In this document: in pieces, positions 25,945 through 34,131 of the stretch | Position numbering within the stretch: position 1 is the stretch's first letter | Layout of the letters: each line of letters opens with the position of its first letter | NCBI RefSeq assembly: GCF_013282745.1 | Contig: NZ_CP054044.1 | Span: forward strand, 2,294,001 to 2,358,000 | Source of the DNA: Yersinia bercovieri ATCC 43970 | Lineage (GTDB): Bacteria; Pseudomonadota; Gammaproteobacteria; Enterobacterales; Enterobacteriaceae | Direction of reading: 5' to 3' | DNA length: 64,000 nucleotides | Translations under genes and position numbers: made by a program | The notes under the pieces: model-generated | Databases searched by the model: none | Told to the model about the DNA's origin: nothing | What the model saw: the letters and a program-made list of their open reading frames with translations, nothing else

Positions 25945-26679
25945 ATGAGCAGGAAGTGGGTATTGATTACCGGCGGCAGCCGTGGCATTGGCCGCGCATT
26001 GGTCGAAGAGCTGGCTAAAGAGTGGGATGTGGTTTTTACCTGGCGTAGCGGTGAGCAGCAGAGCTGCGAGGTGATAGCAAGCTGTGCAGGGCTACCCGGC
26101 TCGGTGACCAGTTACCGTTGTGATGGTAGTCACGAGGCGGATGTTGACCACTTGGCCCCGCAGCTGTTGGCGAAATATGGCCCGCCCGGTGCGGTAATTC
26201 ATAATGCTGGCATTACCGGTGACAGCTTACACATTCAGCAAAATGGTGATAACTGGCGCAATGTGCTGGACACCAATCTGAACGCGGTCTTCTACTGGAA
26301 TAAGCATCTATTGCCGCAGATGATGATGCAGGGCGAGGGTGCGGTGCTGCTGATCTCTTCAGTCACTGCCATCAAAGGCAATATCGGGCAGAGCGCCTAT
26401 GGTGCCAGTAAAGCGGCGATGATTGGCCTTGGCCGCTCGCTGGCGCTGGAGATGGGGCGTTTTGGTATTCGGGTTAACTGCCTACTGCCGGGGATCATCG
26501 ACAGCGACATGACACGCGCGATGCCTGCCGATGCCTTAAAAGGGCTGCGGAAACAGATACCGTTACGGCGCTTGGGTGAGGTGCAGGAAGTCGCCCGCGC
26601 TAGCGCCTTTATGATTGGCGATGATAGCCGCTACATGACTGGCCAGACACTGGTGCTGGATGGCGGGTTAACGGCTTAA
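25945..26679 (+). CDS. 3-oxoacyl-ACP reductase (FabG-like SDR)
   Basis: This 244-residue classical short-chain dehydrogenase has the NADP(H)-binding TGGSRGIG at residues 9-16, NAG at 87-89 and the catalytic Ser139-Tyr152-Lys156 (SSVTAIKGNIGQSAYGASK). The C-terminus YMTGQTLVLDGGLTA is typical of FabG. It should reduce 3-ketoacyl-ACP to 3-hydroxyacyl-ACP, completing the four-gene fatty-acid module (no dedicated enoyl reductase is present, so an unsaturated or hydroxylated product is possible unless FabI acts). It is the last gene of the cluster and is followed by a strong hairpin. Confidence 0.92.
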   Translation: MSRKWVLITGGSRGIGRALVEELAKEWDVVFTWRSGEQQSCEVIASCAGLPGSVTSYRCDGSHEADVDHLAPQLLAKYGPPGAVIHNAGITGDSLHIQQNGDNWRNVLDTNLNAVFYWNKHLLPQMMMQGEGAVLLISSVTAIKGNIGQSAYGASKAAMIGLGRSLALEMGRFGIRVNCLLPGIIDSDMTRAMPADALKGLRKQIPLRRLGEVQEVARASAFMIGDDSRYMTGQTLVLDGGLTA

Positions 26680-26696
26680 GTTTGGCGTCAATAGAT

Positions 26697-26731
26697 CCTG
26701 GCTAACCCTTCGCGGGCAATGGTTAGCCAGG
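26697..26731 (+). terminator. Terminator-like hairpin after the fatty-acid module
   Basis: CCTGGCTAACC (26697-26707) pairs perfectly with GGTTAGCCAGG (26721-26731) around a 13-nt loop, 17 bp after the reductase stop. The T run is weak. It probably ends the peptide/acyl cluster transcript. Confidence 0.65.
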
Positions 26732-26786
26732 TTGGCTCGCCACTCATTTAAAAAGCAAGGCTGAACCCTAGGGTTATGCCCTGTTT

Positions 26787-26833
26787 TGTGATGTATGACA
26801 CCCTCCCTCGATCTCATCGTGATACTGCTCACA
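26787..26833 (+). promoter_or_regulatory. Two CRP-like sites spaced 31 bp
   Basis: The site at 26818-26833 reads CGTGA-N6-TCACA, nine of ten consensus bases. A weaker one at 26787-26802 reads TGTGA-N6-ACACC. Their starts are 31 bp apart, about three helical turns. They lie about 430 bp before the enolase-family gene and could drive its operon from a promoter near 26870, leaving a long leader. Confidence 0.45.
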
Positions 26834-27090
26834 ACAAACTGGGCATTTGCCTAAAAAACCTCGCCTTTATTGCTACTTTTGCAGCGAATTTCCTAATGAC
26901 TATTTGATGGTTATCTTCAATACTGAGTAAGTGAAATGATATTCCACTTAAAAAGATCTGCCGTTCTAATATTTTAGGTGATTAAATCATTATTAAAAAT
27001 AAGGGATTGCTGTTTCTCGCGCCAAGGGATGAAGGCCATTTAGTCAGAAAACAGTCGCGAATAGACCCAGACCATTGACCAGGTTGGTCA

Positions 27091-27160
27091 GCGGGGAAAT
27101 GTGCCGAATGGGTCGTAACGGCGTAAGCCGTCGGAGCGCCCATCGGTGCAGTCACCCCGC
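27091..27160 (+). ncRNA. Highly structured RNA element in the leader of the enolase/ABC operon
   Basis: Three nested helices can be drawn by eye. P1 is GCGGGG (27091-27096) with CCCCGC (27155-27160). P2 is 27101-27112 with 27139-27149, 11 pairs with one bulged A and two wobbles. P3 is ACGGC (27118-27122) with GCCGT (27127-27131) closing a GTAA tetraloop. Downstream, GTCGC-GAA-GCGAC forms another hairpin at 27200-27212. It matches no riboswitch class I recognise. Strand is assumed to be that of the downstream gene. The rest of the 26732-27259 gap holds the CRP-like sites and no gene. Confidence 0.4.
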
Positions 27161-27259
27161 GAGTCACCGAGCTATAAAATAGGTTTGTTAGCAGCCTAAG
27201 TCGCGAAGCGACCCCAGTTTCGATTGAAAACGAGATGAACTTTAAAGGCAGGTAATCAG

Positions 27260-28414
27260 GTGAAAATAATCTCAGTAGATGTAACCGTTTTTTCTTATCC
27301 CACCCGGCGTGTTTCTGATACTGCCGGGCACTCGCATCCCGGTGAGGAGTCGCAGGCCAAAATGGCGATGCTGACCTTGACCACCGATGAAGGCGATTGT
27401 GGCTACGCCTTTGCTCCGCCAGAAGTTATTCGCCCGCACATCATCAATAGCTTTTTTAAAAAAGTGCTGATTGGGCAGAACCCCTTTGACCGCGAGCGGC
27501 TATGGAATGATTTAGTACACTGGCAGCGGGGCAGCGCCAATCAACTAACCGATCGGGCGCTGGCGGTTGCCGAGCAAGCTATCTGGGATCTGTTAGGGCG
27601 CAAGCTGGGCCAGCCCGTTTATAAGTTACTCGGCGGCTATCGCGATAAAGTGTTGGCCTACGGCAGCACCATGTGTGGTGACGAGTTGGCCGATGGCTTG
27701 TCGACACCCGATGAGTATGCGCGCTTTGCCGAGCAGCTGGTCGCCAGAGGGTACAAGGGGATTAAGCTGCATACCTGGATGCCGCCGGTCTCCTTTGCGC
27801 CGAGTCCACAAATGGACGTCCGTGCCTGTGCCGCAGTGCGCGAAGCGGTTGGGCCGGATATCGCTCTGATGCTCGATGGCTACCACTGGTACAGCCGCAG
27901 CGACGCACTCTATATTGGCCGTGAGCTACAAAAGCTGAATTTCAGCTGGTTTGAAGAGCCGATGGAGGAGCAGAGCATGGCCTCTTATTGCTGGTTAAGG
28001 GAGAACCTACAGATTGACATTATTGGGCCTGAAAGTCTGGCGGGTAAATACTTTAGCCGTGCTGATTGGGTGAAGGCTGGCGCCTGCGATATTTTACGTG
28101 CCGGTGTTCAGGGCGTGGGCGGCATTACCCCTTGCTTGAAAGTGGCGCATTTGGCGGAATCTTTCGGCATGGATTGCGAAATCCACGGTAACGGCGCGCC
28201 TAATTTGGCGGTGGTCGGGGCTATCCGTAACTGCCGCTGGTATGAGCGCGGGCTACTGCATCCGTTCCTCGATTACGACGAGCCAGCCGCTTACCTCAAT
28301 AGCATCATCGACCCAATGGACAGTGAAGGTTATGTCTCACTGCCAACACGCCCTGGCCTGGGTGAGGATATCAATTTCGACTATATCAAGGCCCATACCC
28401 TGAGTGCGCAATAA
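27260..28414 (+). CDS. Enolase-superfamily (mandelate racemase/muconate lactonizing type) enzyme
   Basis: This 384-residue protein starts at GTG (MKIISVDVTVFSY). Superfamily features are the KLH in GYKGIKLHTW (general-base strand), metal ligands Asp (LMLDGYHWYS), Glu (FEEPM) and Glu (GPESLAG), and the late His in CEIHGNGAP. These enzymes abstract a proton alpha to a carboxylate; many are sugar-acid dehydratases or epimerases. The substrate cannot be read from sequence. The gene immediately precedes a complete Dpp/Opp-type importer, so the substrate is probably what that importer brings in. The ribosome-binding site is weak (AGGCAGG about 10 bases upstream). Confidence 0.82.
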   Translation: MKIISVDVTVFSYPTRRVSDTAGHSHPGEESQAKMAMLTLTTDEGDCGYAFAPPEVIRPHIINSFFKKVLIGQNPFDRERLWNDLVHWQRGSANQLTDRALAVAEQAIWDLLGRKLGQPVYKLLGGYRDKVLAYGSTMCGDELADGLSTPDEYARFAEQLVARGYKGIKLHTWMPPVSFAPSPQMDVRACAAVREAVGPDIALMLDGYHWYSRSDALYIGRELQKLNFSWFEEPMEEQSMASYCWLRENLQIDIIGPESLAGKYFSRADWVKAGACDILRAGVQGVGGITPCLKVAHLAESFGMDCEIHGNGAPNLAVVGAIRNCRWYERGLLHPFLDYDEPAAYLNSIIDPMDSEGYVSLPTRPGLGEDINFDYIKAHTLSAQ

Positions 28415-28527
28415 CCTTTAACCCGGTAGCTCACCGGCAACACTAATGTCTTTGGGGCATAATAACCCGTTGTATTGACTATAAAAATAAGCATTCAGAT
28501 CTAGCCTTTTCTTACCGGAGATGGTCC

Positions 28528-30138
28528 ATGAACGCGATAATAATAGTTAGAACACTCCTCCTTACCCTGCTGGTCACCCTGACATCGGCTGGCGTCAGTG
28601 TGGCTAAAACACCCGATGACCAACTGATTGTTGGCATGAATATGAATAACCTGCTGTCTCTTGATCCGGCAGCTATGACTGGCAATGATGCGGTTTCTAT
28701 CATTGTGAACCTGTATGACTCATTGGTGGAGTTGGACCCACACACGCCGAGTAAAGTGCTGCCCGGCGCGGCGACGGCGTGGAGCATCAGTGATGATGGT
28801 CAGTTAATCACCTTTACCCTGCGGGATGGCATGAAGTTCCACTCCGGCAACCCGGTGACGGCAGCCGATTTTGCCTGGTCAATGAATCGCCTGATGCACC
28901 TCAATCTGGCACAAGCCACCACCTGGAAATCCTACGGTTTCACTGCCGATAACGTGGAACAACTGATTCGCGCCAAAGATCCTTTAACAGTGGAAGTGGA
29001 GCTGCCTAAACCCACTGACCCGAAACTGGTGATCTATTCACTGGGCACCTTAGGCAGTGGTTCGATTCTGGATCGTGCCACCGTAATGCAACATGAGAAA
29101 AACGGCGACTGGGGCAATGGCTGGCTGACCACCAACGAAGCGGGTTCCGGCCCCTTTAAGCTTGATGTCTGGCAGGCGAAAGATGTCTTGCGCATGAGTC
29201 GGGTAGAGAACTACTGGCAGGGTGATGCCAAGATAAAACGGGCGATATTCCGCCATATGACGGAGTCACAGGCGCTGCGGTTAATGATCGAAAAAGGTGA
29301 TATTGATATTGCCAGTGGCATGTCGGTGCCGGATATCAACGCGCTGAAAAGTAACCCTGCAATCAAGGTCGATGAGGTCCAGCGCGGCACCATTTATTAT
29401 GTGGCCATGAGTCTGAAGGAGCCGCACTTCGCTAATCCTAAAGTGCGCGAGGCGGTACGTTATCTAATTGATTATGATGGCATTAATAGCACGATAATGC
29501 CGGGTTATGGGATTTTCCATCAGCGCCCCATTCAGAAAGGGATGGATGTCACACTGCCGGATCCTGGCTATAAATTGGATGTCGCGAAAGCCAAGGCGCT
29601 GTTAGCCGAAGCGGGCTATCCAGAGGGTTTCACCACCACACTGCGCGTACTCTCTGATCCACCCTTTATCAATGTGGCGACTTCCGTGCAATCCACACTG
29701 GCACAGGCGGGGATTCAGGCCAAAATTTTGACCGGCACTGGTAATCAGGTCTATGGCGCGATGCGTGATCGTCAATTCGACATGCTGGTCGGCCGTGGTG
29801 GTGGTGGCGTTGACCCGCATCCTCACTCTAGCTTGCGCTCAATTGCCTATAACCCGGATAACAGTGATGCCGCCAAGCTGACCAACTTCCAAGGCTGGCG
29901 CACCTCTTTCTATGATAAGCAACTTAACGACCTGATTGATAATGCATTAATCGAGAAAGATCCGGCCAAACAAAAGCAAATGTACATTGAAGTTCAGGAG
30001 CGCTACGACGCGCTATATCCTGCCATTTTACCCATCTCACAAATGGTTGATTCCGTGGTGGTGCGCAAAGACGTGATGGATTACGTGCCGCACCCATCAA
30101 CCACGACCCGCCTGCTACAGGTGTACAAGCAGCGCTAA
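28528..30138 (+). CDS. ABC importer substrate-binding protein, Dpp/Opp type
   Basis: This is a 536-residue periplasmic binding protein of the SBP_bac_5 family (DppA/OppA/NikA type) with a Sec signal ending VSVA. Recognisable segments include SISDDGQLITFTLRDGMKFHSG, SGPFKLDVWQ, NPKVREAVRYLIDYDGI and RYDALYPAILPI. Members bind peptides, but many take up opines, glycosides, nickel chelates or other ligands. The adjacent enolase-family gene makes a sugar-acid or amino-acid derivative at least as likely as peptides. It has a good ribosome-binding site (CCGGAGATGG) and is followed by its permease genes. Confidence 0.92.
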   Translation: MNAIIIVRTLLLTLLVTLTSAGVSVAKTPDDQLIVGMNMNNLLSLDPAAMTGNDAVSIIVNLYDSLVELDPHTPSKVLPGAATAWSISDDGQLITFTLRDGMKFHSGNPVTAADFAWSMNRLMHLNLAQATTWKSYGFTADNVEQLIRAKDPLTVEVELPKPTDPKLVIYSLGTLGSGSILDRATVMQHEKNGDWGNGWLTTNEAGSGPFKLDVWQAKDVLRMSRVENYWQGDAKIKRAIFRHMTESQALRLMIEKGDIDIASGMSVPDINALKSNPAIKVDEVQRGTIYYVAMSLKEPHFANPKVREAVRYLIDYDGINSTIMPGYGIFHQRPIQKGMDVTLPDPGYKLDVAKAKALLAEAGYPEGFTTTLRVLSDPPFINVATSVQSTLAQAGIQAKILTGTGNQVYGAMRDRQFDMLVGRGGGGVDPHPHSSLRSIAYNPDNSDAAKLTNFQGWRTSFYDKQLNDLIDNALIEKDPAKQKQMYIEVQERYDALYPAILPISQMVDSVVVRKDVMDYVPHPSTTTRLLQVYKQR

Positions 30139-30199
30139 CTCACTGCACGCAACCTAAGGGGCAGGGCATTGTGTGCCCTGCCCGTTTCGGGAGGATAGC

Positions 30200-31240
30200 A
30201 TGAAGGTTTCAGACTGGTTGGCCCCCCATGGCATCGCGCGGCGCTTATCAAAGCGCATTTTACAAGTGGTGGTGACCTTATTTGGCTTATTAATTCTGAC
30301 TTTTATCATTGGCCGGGTGATGCCAATTGACCCGGTATTGGCAATTGTTGGTCAGGATGCGGATCAAAGCACCTATCAGCAGGTTTACCTGCAATTGGGG
30401 CTGGATAAGCCACTTTGGACGCAATTTTTTATCTATTTTAACTCGCTGATCCACGGTGACCTCGGCAATGCCTTGCTGACCGGTCGGCCGGTGGTGGATG
30501 ACATCATCCGCGTCTTCCCTGCCACCATCGAACTTGCGACCATGGCGATTCTGGTCGGTGCCGGTCTGGGGATTCCGCTGGGGGTGATGGCTGCGGCGCG
30601 ACGCGGCAAATTTGCTGACTATGTGGTGCGCTTTATTAGTCTGGCGGGCTACTCCACGCCGATCTTCTGGGTCGGCATGATGGGGCTGCTGGTGTTTTAT
30701 GCTTGGTTAAATTGGGTGGGTGGTGCCGGGCGGGTCGATATGGCTTATGACGGTCTGGTGGATCGTCGTACCGGCTTGCTGCTGATTGACTCGGCACTGG
30801 CGGGGGAGTGGGAAGTGTTCCGCAGCGCACTCAATCATCTGGTGCTGCCTGCTACCATTCTCGGCTTCCACTCACTGGCCTATATCAGCCGCATGACCCG
30901 CAGTTTTATGCTGGCGCAGCTGTCGCAGGAGTACATTATCACTGCCAAAGTGAAGGGGTTATCTGAGTTTCAGGTGCTGTGGGGCCATGCATTCCGCAAT
31001 ATTCTGGTGCAGCTGCTGACGGTGGTCGCACTGGCCTACGGCTCACTATTGGAAGGCGCGGTACTGATCGAAACCGTCTTCTCGTGGCCCGGTTTTGGCT
31101 CCTATCTGACCGGTAGCTTACTGCTCGGCGATATGAATGCGGTGATGGGGTGCGTATTGCTGGTTGGCCTGATCTTCGTTTCACTGAATTTACTCTCTGA
31201 CATGCTGTATCAGATCTTTGACCCGAGGACGAATCAATGA
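30200..31240 (+). CDS. ABC importer permease, DppB type
   Basis: This 346-residue inner-membrane permease begins at the ATG at 30200, which follows GGGAGG; the open frame begins earlier without support. It has about six helices, the N-terminal LLILTFIIGRVMPIDPV typical of DppB, and the EAA loop near the end (EYIITAKVKGLSEFQVLWGH). It forms the transmembrane pore with the next gene, whose start overlaps its stop by four bases (ATGA). Confidence 0.93.
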   Translation: MKVSDWLAPHGIARRLSKRILQVVVTLFGLLILTFIIGRVMPIDPVLAIVGQDADQSTYQQVYLQLGLDKPLWTQFFIYFNSLIHGDLGNALLTGRPVVDDIIRVFPATIELATMAILVGAGLGIPLGVMAAARRGKFADYVVRFISLAGYSTPIFWVGMMGLLVFYAWLNWVGGAGRVDMAYDGLVDRRTGLLLIDSALAGEWEVFRSALNHLVLPATILGFHSLAYISRMTRSFMLAQLSQEYIITAKVKGLSEFQVLWGHAFRNILVQLLTVVALAYGSLLEGAVLIETVFSWPGFGSYLTGSLLLGDMNAVMGCVLLVGLIFVSLNLLSDMLYQIFDPRTNQ

Positions 31241-32145
31241 TGCTTTCCTCTGAACCGGATAACACTGTCACCCGCTCTGAGCACAACAATCAGGGCTGGA
31301 GGCGCGGACTCCGGCGGGTGCTGAACTTTATGCGCACCTTAATGAAAAATCCGCTGACCGCCATCGGCGTCTCGATCATCGGCTTGCTACTGGTGGTGGC
31401 ATTTTTTGCCCCCTGGCTGGCAACCCATGATCCGCTGGTGCAGGATCTCGGCAATGCTTTGCAGGCACCCGGTAGCCAACACTGGTTTGGCACCGATGAG
31501 TTTGGCCGCGATCAATACAGTCGGCTGATTTATGGTGCTCGCACCACCTTATATATCGTGGCGTTGGTGTCAGTGACCGTCGGGCCAATTGGGCTATTAC
31601 TTGGCGTGGTGGCAGGCTATTTCGGCGGTAAAGTCGACAGCATCCTGATGCGCATTACCGATATTTTCATCTCCTTCCCCAGCTTGGTGTTGGCACTGGC
31701 TTTTGTCGCCGCTTTAGGCCCCGGCCTGGAGCATGTGGTGATCGCGATTACCTTAACGGCATGGCCGCCGATTGCCCGTCTGGCAAGGGCTGAGACCCTC
31801 TCTTTGCGCAATGCCGATTTCGTCTCTGCGGTGAAATTGCAGGGGGCATCGCCGCTGCGGATCCTGTTGCGCCATATTGTGCCACTGTGTCTACCGTCGG
31901 TGATCATCCGTATCACCATGAATATGGCCGGTATTATTTTGACCGCCGCAGGGTTGGGCTTCCTCGGTTTAGGTGCTCAGCCGCCAGATCCTGAGTGGGG
32001 GGCGATGATCTCCAGTGGTCGCCGCTACATGATGGAGTGCTGGTGGTTAGTGACCATCCCGGGTTTGGCGATTCTGCTGAACAGTCTGGCGTTTAACTTC
32101 CTAGGAGATGGCCTACGTGACATTCTCGATCCCAGAACAGAATAA
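31237..32145 (+). CDS. ABC importer permease, DppC type
   Basis: This 302-residue permease has the DppC N-terminal helix followed by the conserved HDPLVQDLGNAL and GTDEFGRDQYSRLIYGAR segments. The EAA loop is DFVSAVKLQGASPLRILLRH, and it ends GDGLRDILDPRT. It pairs with the DppB-like protein. The end overlaps the start region of the ATPase gene, consistent with coupled translation. Confidence 0.93.
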   Translation: MMLSSEPDNTVTRSEHNNQGWRRGLRRVLNFMRTLMKNPLTAIGVSIIGLLLVVAFFAPWLATHDPLVQDLGNALQAPGSQHWFGTDEFGRDQYSRLIYGARTTLYIVALVSVTVGPIGLLLGVVAGYFGGKVDSILMRITDIFISFPSLVLALAFVAALGPGLEHVVIAITLTAWPPIARLARAETLSLRNADFVSAVKLQGASPLRILLRHIVPLCLPSVIIRITMNMAGIILTAAGLGFLGLGAQPPDPEWGAMISSGRRYMMECWWLVTIPGLAILLNSLAFNFLGDGLRDILDPRTE

Positions 32146-32983
32146 ATCAGTGCCCTTGCTGGAAGTGGACGACCTGCGGGTCAGTTTCGTCAATGGTAAA
32201 CAGGTCACCGACGCGGTGCGCGGTGTCTCCTTTGCCCTCGGCAAAGAGAAGCTGGCGATTGTCGGTGAGTCCGGCTCAGGTAAATCAACGGTCGGCAGGG
32301 CGCTGCTCAAACTACATCCCGGCAGCGCGCGGATTGATGCCAATATCTTGCGCTTTGCTGAAGTGGATCTACTGCGCGCCAACGAAACCAAAATGCGCGA
32401 GGTGCGCGGCAAGCGGATGTCGATGATTATGCAAGATCCCAAATACTCATTGAATCCGGTGGTGTGTGTCGGCGATCAGGTGGCGGAAGCTTATCTGGCG
32501 CACCATAAAGTTTCACGTCAAGAGGCGCGAGATCGGGTGCTATCGATGTTCGAAGTGGTGCGCATCCGCCAACCGCTGCGGGTGTATAACCTCTATCCGC
32601 ACGAAGTCTCTGGCGGTCAGGGGCAGCGCATCATGATAGCGATGATGCTGATTACCGGCCCGGAGATGGTGATTGCCGATGAGCCAACCTCGGCACTGGA
32701 TGTCTCGGTGCGGTTGCAGGTGCTGGCGATGCTGGATGATTTGGTGCAAGAGCGCGGGCTGGGGCTTATTTTTATCAGCCACGATATCAATCTGGTACGC
32801 AGCTTCTGTGATCGGGTACTGGTGATGTATGCCGGACGGGTGGTGGAGTCTATTGCCGCTTGTGATCTTGACCATGCGCAGCACCCCTACACCCGTGGCT
32901 TGCTCAATGCGCTGCCTGATCTGAATAACCGCCGTGATCGTTTGCCCGTGATGGTGCGCGATCCCGCTTGGATGAATGGTTAA
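32117..32983 (+). CDS. ABC importer ATP-binding protein, DppD type
   Basis: This ATPase has Walker A GESGSGKST, the signature VSGGQGQRIMIAMM, Walker B MVIADEPTSALD and the H-loop ISHD. The C-terminal oligopeptide/dipeptide extension is AQHPYTRGLLNALPDL. Start choice: ATG 32108 lies directly against AGGAG (no spacing), while GTG 32117 is nine bases from it, so the GTG start (288 residues) is preferred. Both overlap the DppC-like gene. It forms a heterodimer with the following ATPase. Confidence 0.88.
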   Translation: MTFSIPEQNKSVPLLEVDDLRVSFVNGKQVTDAVRGVSFALGKEKLAIVGESGSGKSTVGRALLKLHPGSARIDANILRFAEVDLLRANETKMREVRGKRMSMIMQDPKYSLNPVVCVGDQVAEAYLAHHKVSRQEARDRVLSMFEVVRIRQPLRVYNLYPHEVSGGQGQRIMIAMMLITGPEMVIADEPTSALDVSVRLQVLAMLDDLVQERGLGLIFISHDINLVRSFCDRVLVMYAGRVVESIAACDLDHAQHPYTRGLLNALPDLNNRRDRLPVMVRDPAWMNG

Positions 32984-32993
32984 GGAGCCTGCT

Positions 32994-33785
32994 ATGTCTG
33001 CAAACGCGATGATTGAAATCAATAATCTTAACCTGATCTTTGGCGAGGGTAGCCAGCAGAATCAGGTGCTATTTGATGTCAATCTGGCAGTAAAAAATGG
33101 CGAGATTTTTGGTTTGGTGGGCGAGTCCGGTTCCGGTAAAACCACGGTGCTAAAATGTCTGGCGGGGCTATTTAACCACTGGACGGGGCAGTTAACCCTC
33201 AACCAAATTCCCCTGGCGCACCGGATTGAACGTGATCGCTGCCGCCATGTCCAGATGGTGTTCCAAGACCCCTATGGCTCGCTGCACCCGCGTCATACCA
33301 TCGAATACATTCTGTCTGAGCCGCTGATGATCCACGGCATTGGTGACCGCGAGCAGCGGATTGACACTATGTTGGAGAAGGTGGGCCTCAACAGCCTATT
33401 TCGCCAGCGCTATCCACATCAACTCTCCGGCGGTCAGCGCCAGCGCGTTGCCATTGCACGGGCGTTAATTCTGGAGCCGCGCGTCTTGCTGCTTGATGAA
33501 CCCACCTCGGCGCTGGATGTGTCGGTACAGGCCGAAATTCTGAATCTGCTGGCTGAACTACAACAACGGGAGAAGCTGACCTATCTGATGGTGACCCATG
33601 ATTTAGGGGTTATTGCCCACCTTTGCCATCGGGTGGCGGTGATGCAACATGGCCGAATTCTGGAAACCCTGAACACCGCAGATTTAACCACTGACTGCGA
33701 AAAAACCGCCTATACCCATATGCTGGTAGACGCCAGCCGCCAATACAGCCGTGATTTGGCGCAGAAAGCCGCTGAAATGTCGTAA
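32994..33785 (+). CDS. ABC importer ATP-binding protein, DppF type
   Basis: This 263-residue ATPase starts at the ATG at 32994 with AAGGAG six bases upstream. It has Walker A GESGSGKTT, the Q-loop MVFQDPYGSLHPRHT, the signature LSGGQRQRVAIARAL, Walker B VLLLDEPTSALD and the switch His in VTHDLG. It is the second ATPase of the importer and last in the operon, followed by a 10-bp hairpin. It lacks most of the C-terminal extension of longer DppF proteins. Confidence 0.92.
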   Translation: MSANAMIEINNLNLIFGEGSQQNQVLFDVNLAVKNGEIFGLVGESGSGKTTVLKCLAGLFNHWTGQLTLNQIPLAHRIERDRCRHVQMVFQDPYGSLHPRHTIEYILSEPLMIHGIGDREQRIDTMLEKVGLNSLFRQRYPHQLSGGQRQRVAIARALILEPRVLLLDEPTSALDVSVQAEILNLLAELQQREKLTYLMVTHDLGVIAHLCHRVAVMQHGRILETLNTADLTTDCEKTAYTHMLVDASRQYSRDLAQKAAEMS

Positions 33786-33791
33786 CCCACA

Positions 33792-33817
33792 TTGGCGCTT
33801 CTGATTGGAAGCGCCAA
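33792..33817 (+). terminator. Hairpin ending the Dpp-like operon
   Basis: TTGGCGCTTC (33792-33801) pairs exactly with GAAGCGCCAA (33808-33817). There is no clear T run, so termination may be partial. The rest of the 346-bp gap to 34131 is AT-rich and holds the palindrome at 34082. Confidence 0.55.
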
Positions 33818-34081
33818 CTTCCGCTCCAATTCTCCAATTCTCCAACTCCGCCATGTTATCGCGATGCACAGAAAGAGCGCAATTTTGCACTTTTACTGTG
33901 CGCTAACTGTGCAATGAGTCATCACCTTGGCTGACGTTATCTGCCACTTTTCCGTTTTAGCTATTTCTACAGTCAAGTGAAAGCGAAAAAATATCACTTT
34001 TATTACATGACGTTATACGCCCTGATTTCATTTTACCGCTCACTTTTTTGTGGATGGCATAGTTCATGCTTATGTCATTAC

Positions 34082-34098
34082 ATTCAAGTCACTTGAAT
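34082..34098. promoter_or_regulatory. Palindromic operator candidate ATTCAAG-TCA-CTTGAAT
   Basis: A perfect 7-3-7 inverted repeat lies 34 bp before the start of the amino-acid importer operon. A related half-motif (TCAAGTGA) occurs near 33974. The natural candidate for binding is the XRE-cupin regulator encoded at the end of the same cluster (39152). The link is an inference from position. Confidence 0.4.
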
Positions 34099-34131
34099 AC
34101 ACTTCACACCACTTTAAATAGGGCGGCAATC

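Noticed and set aside
23621..26679. The four fatty-acid genes as the housekeeping fab cluster
   Set aside because: Housekeeping fabD-fabG-acpP-fabF has a different order and a very conserved AcpP. The ACP here (DSLDYVELM) and the MaoC-type dehydratase are not the housekeeping ones.
33786..34131. Small RNA or extra gene between the two importer operons
   Set aside because: Only a hairpin and a palindrome were found; no frame with a ribosome-binding site and no terminator-promoter pair typical of an sRNA.
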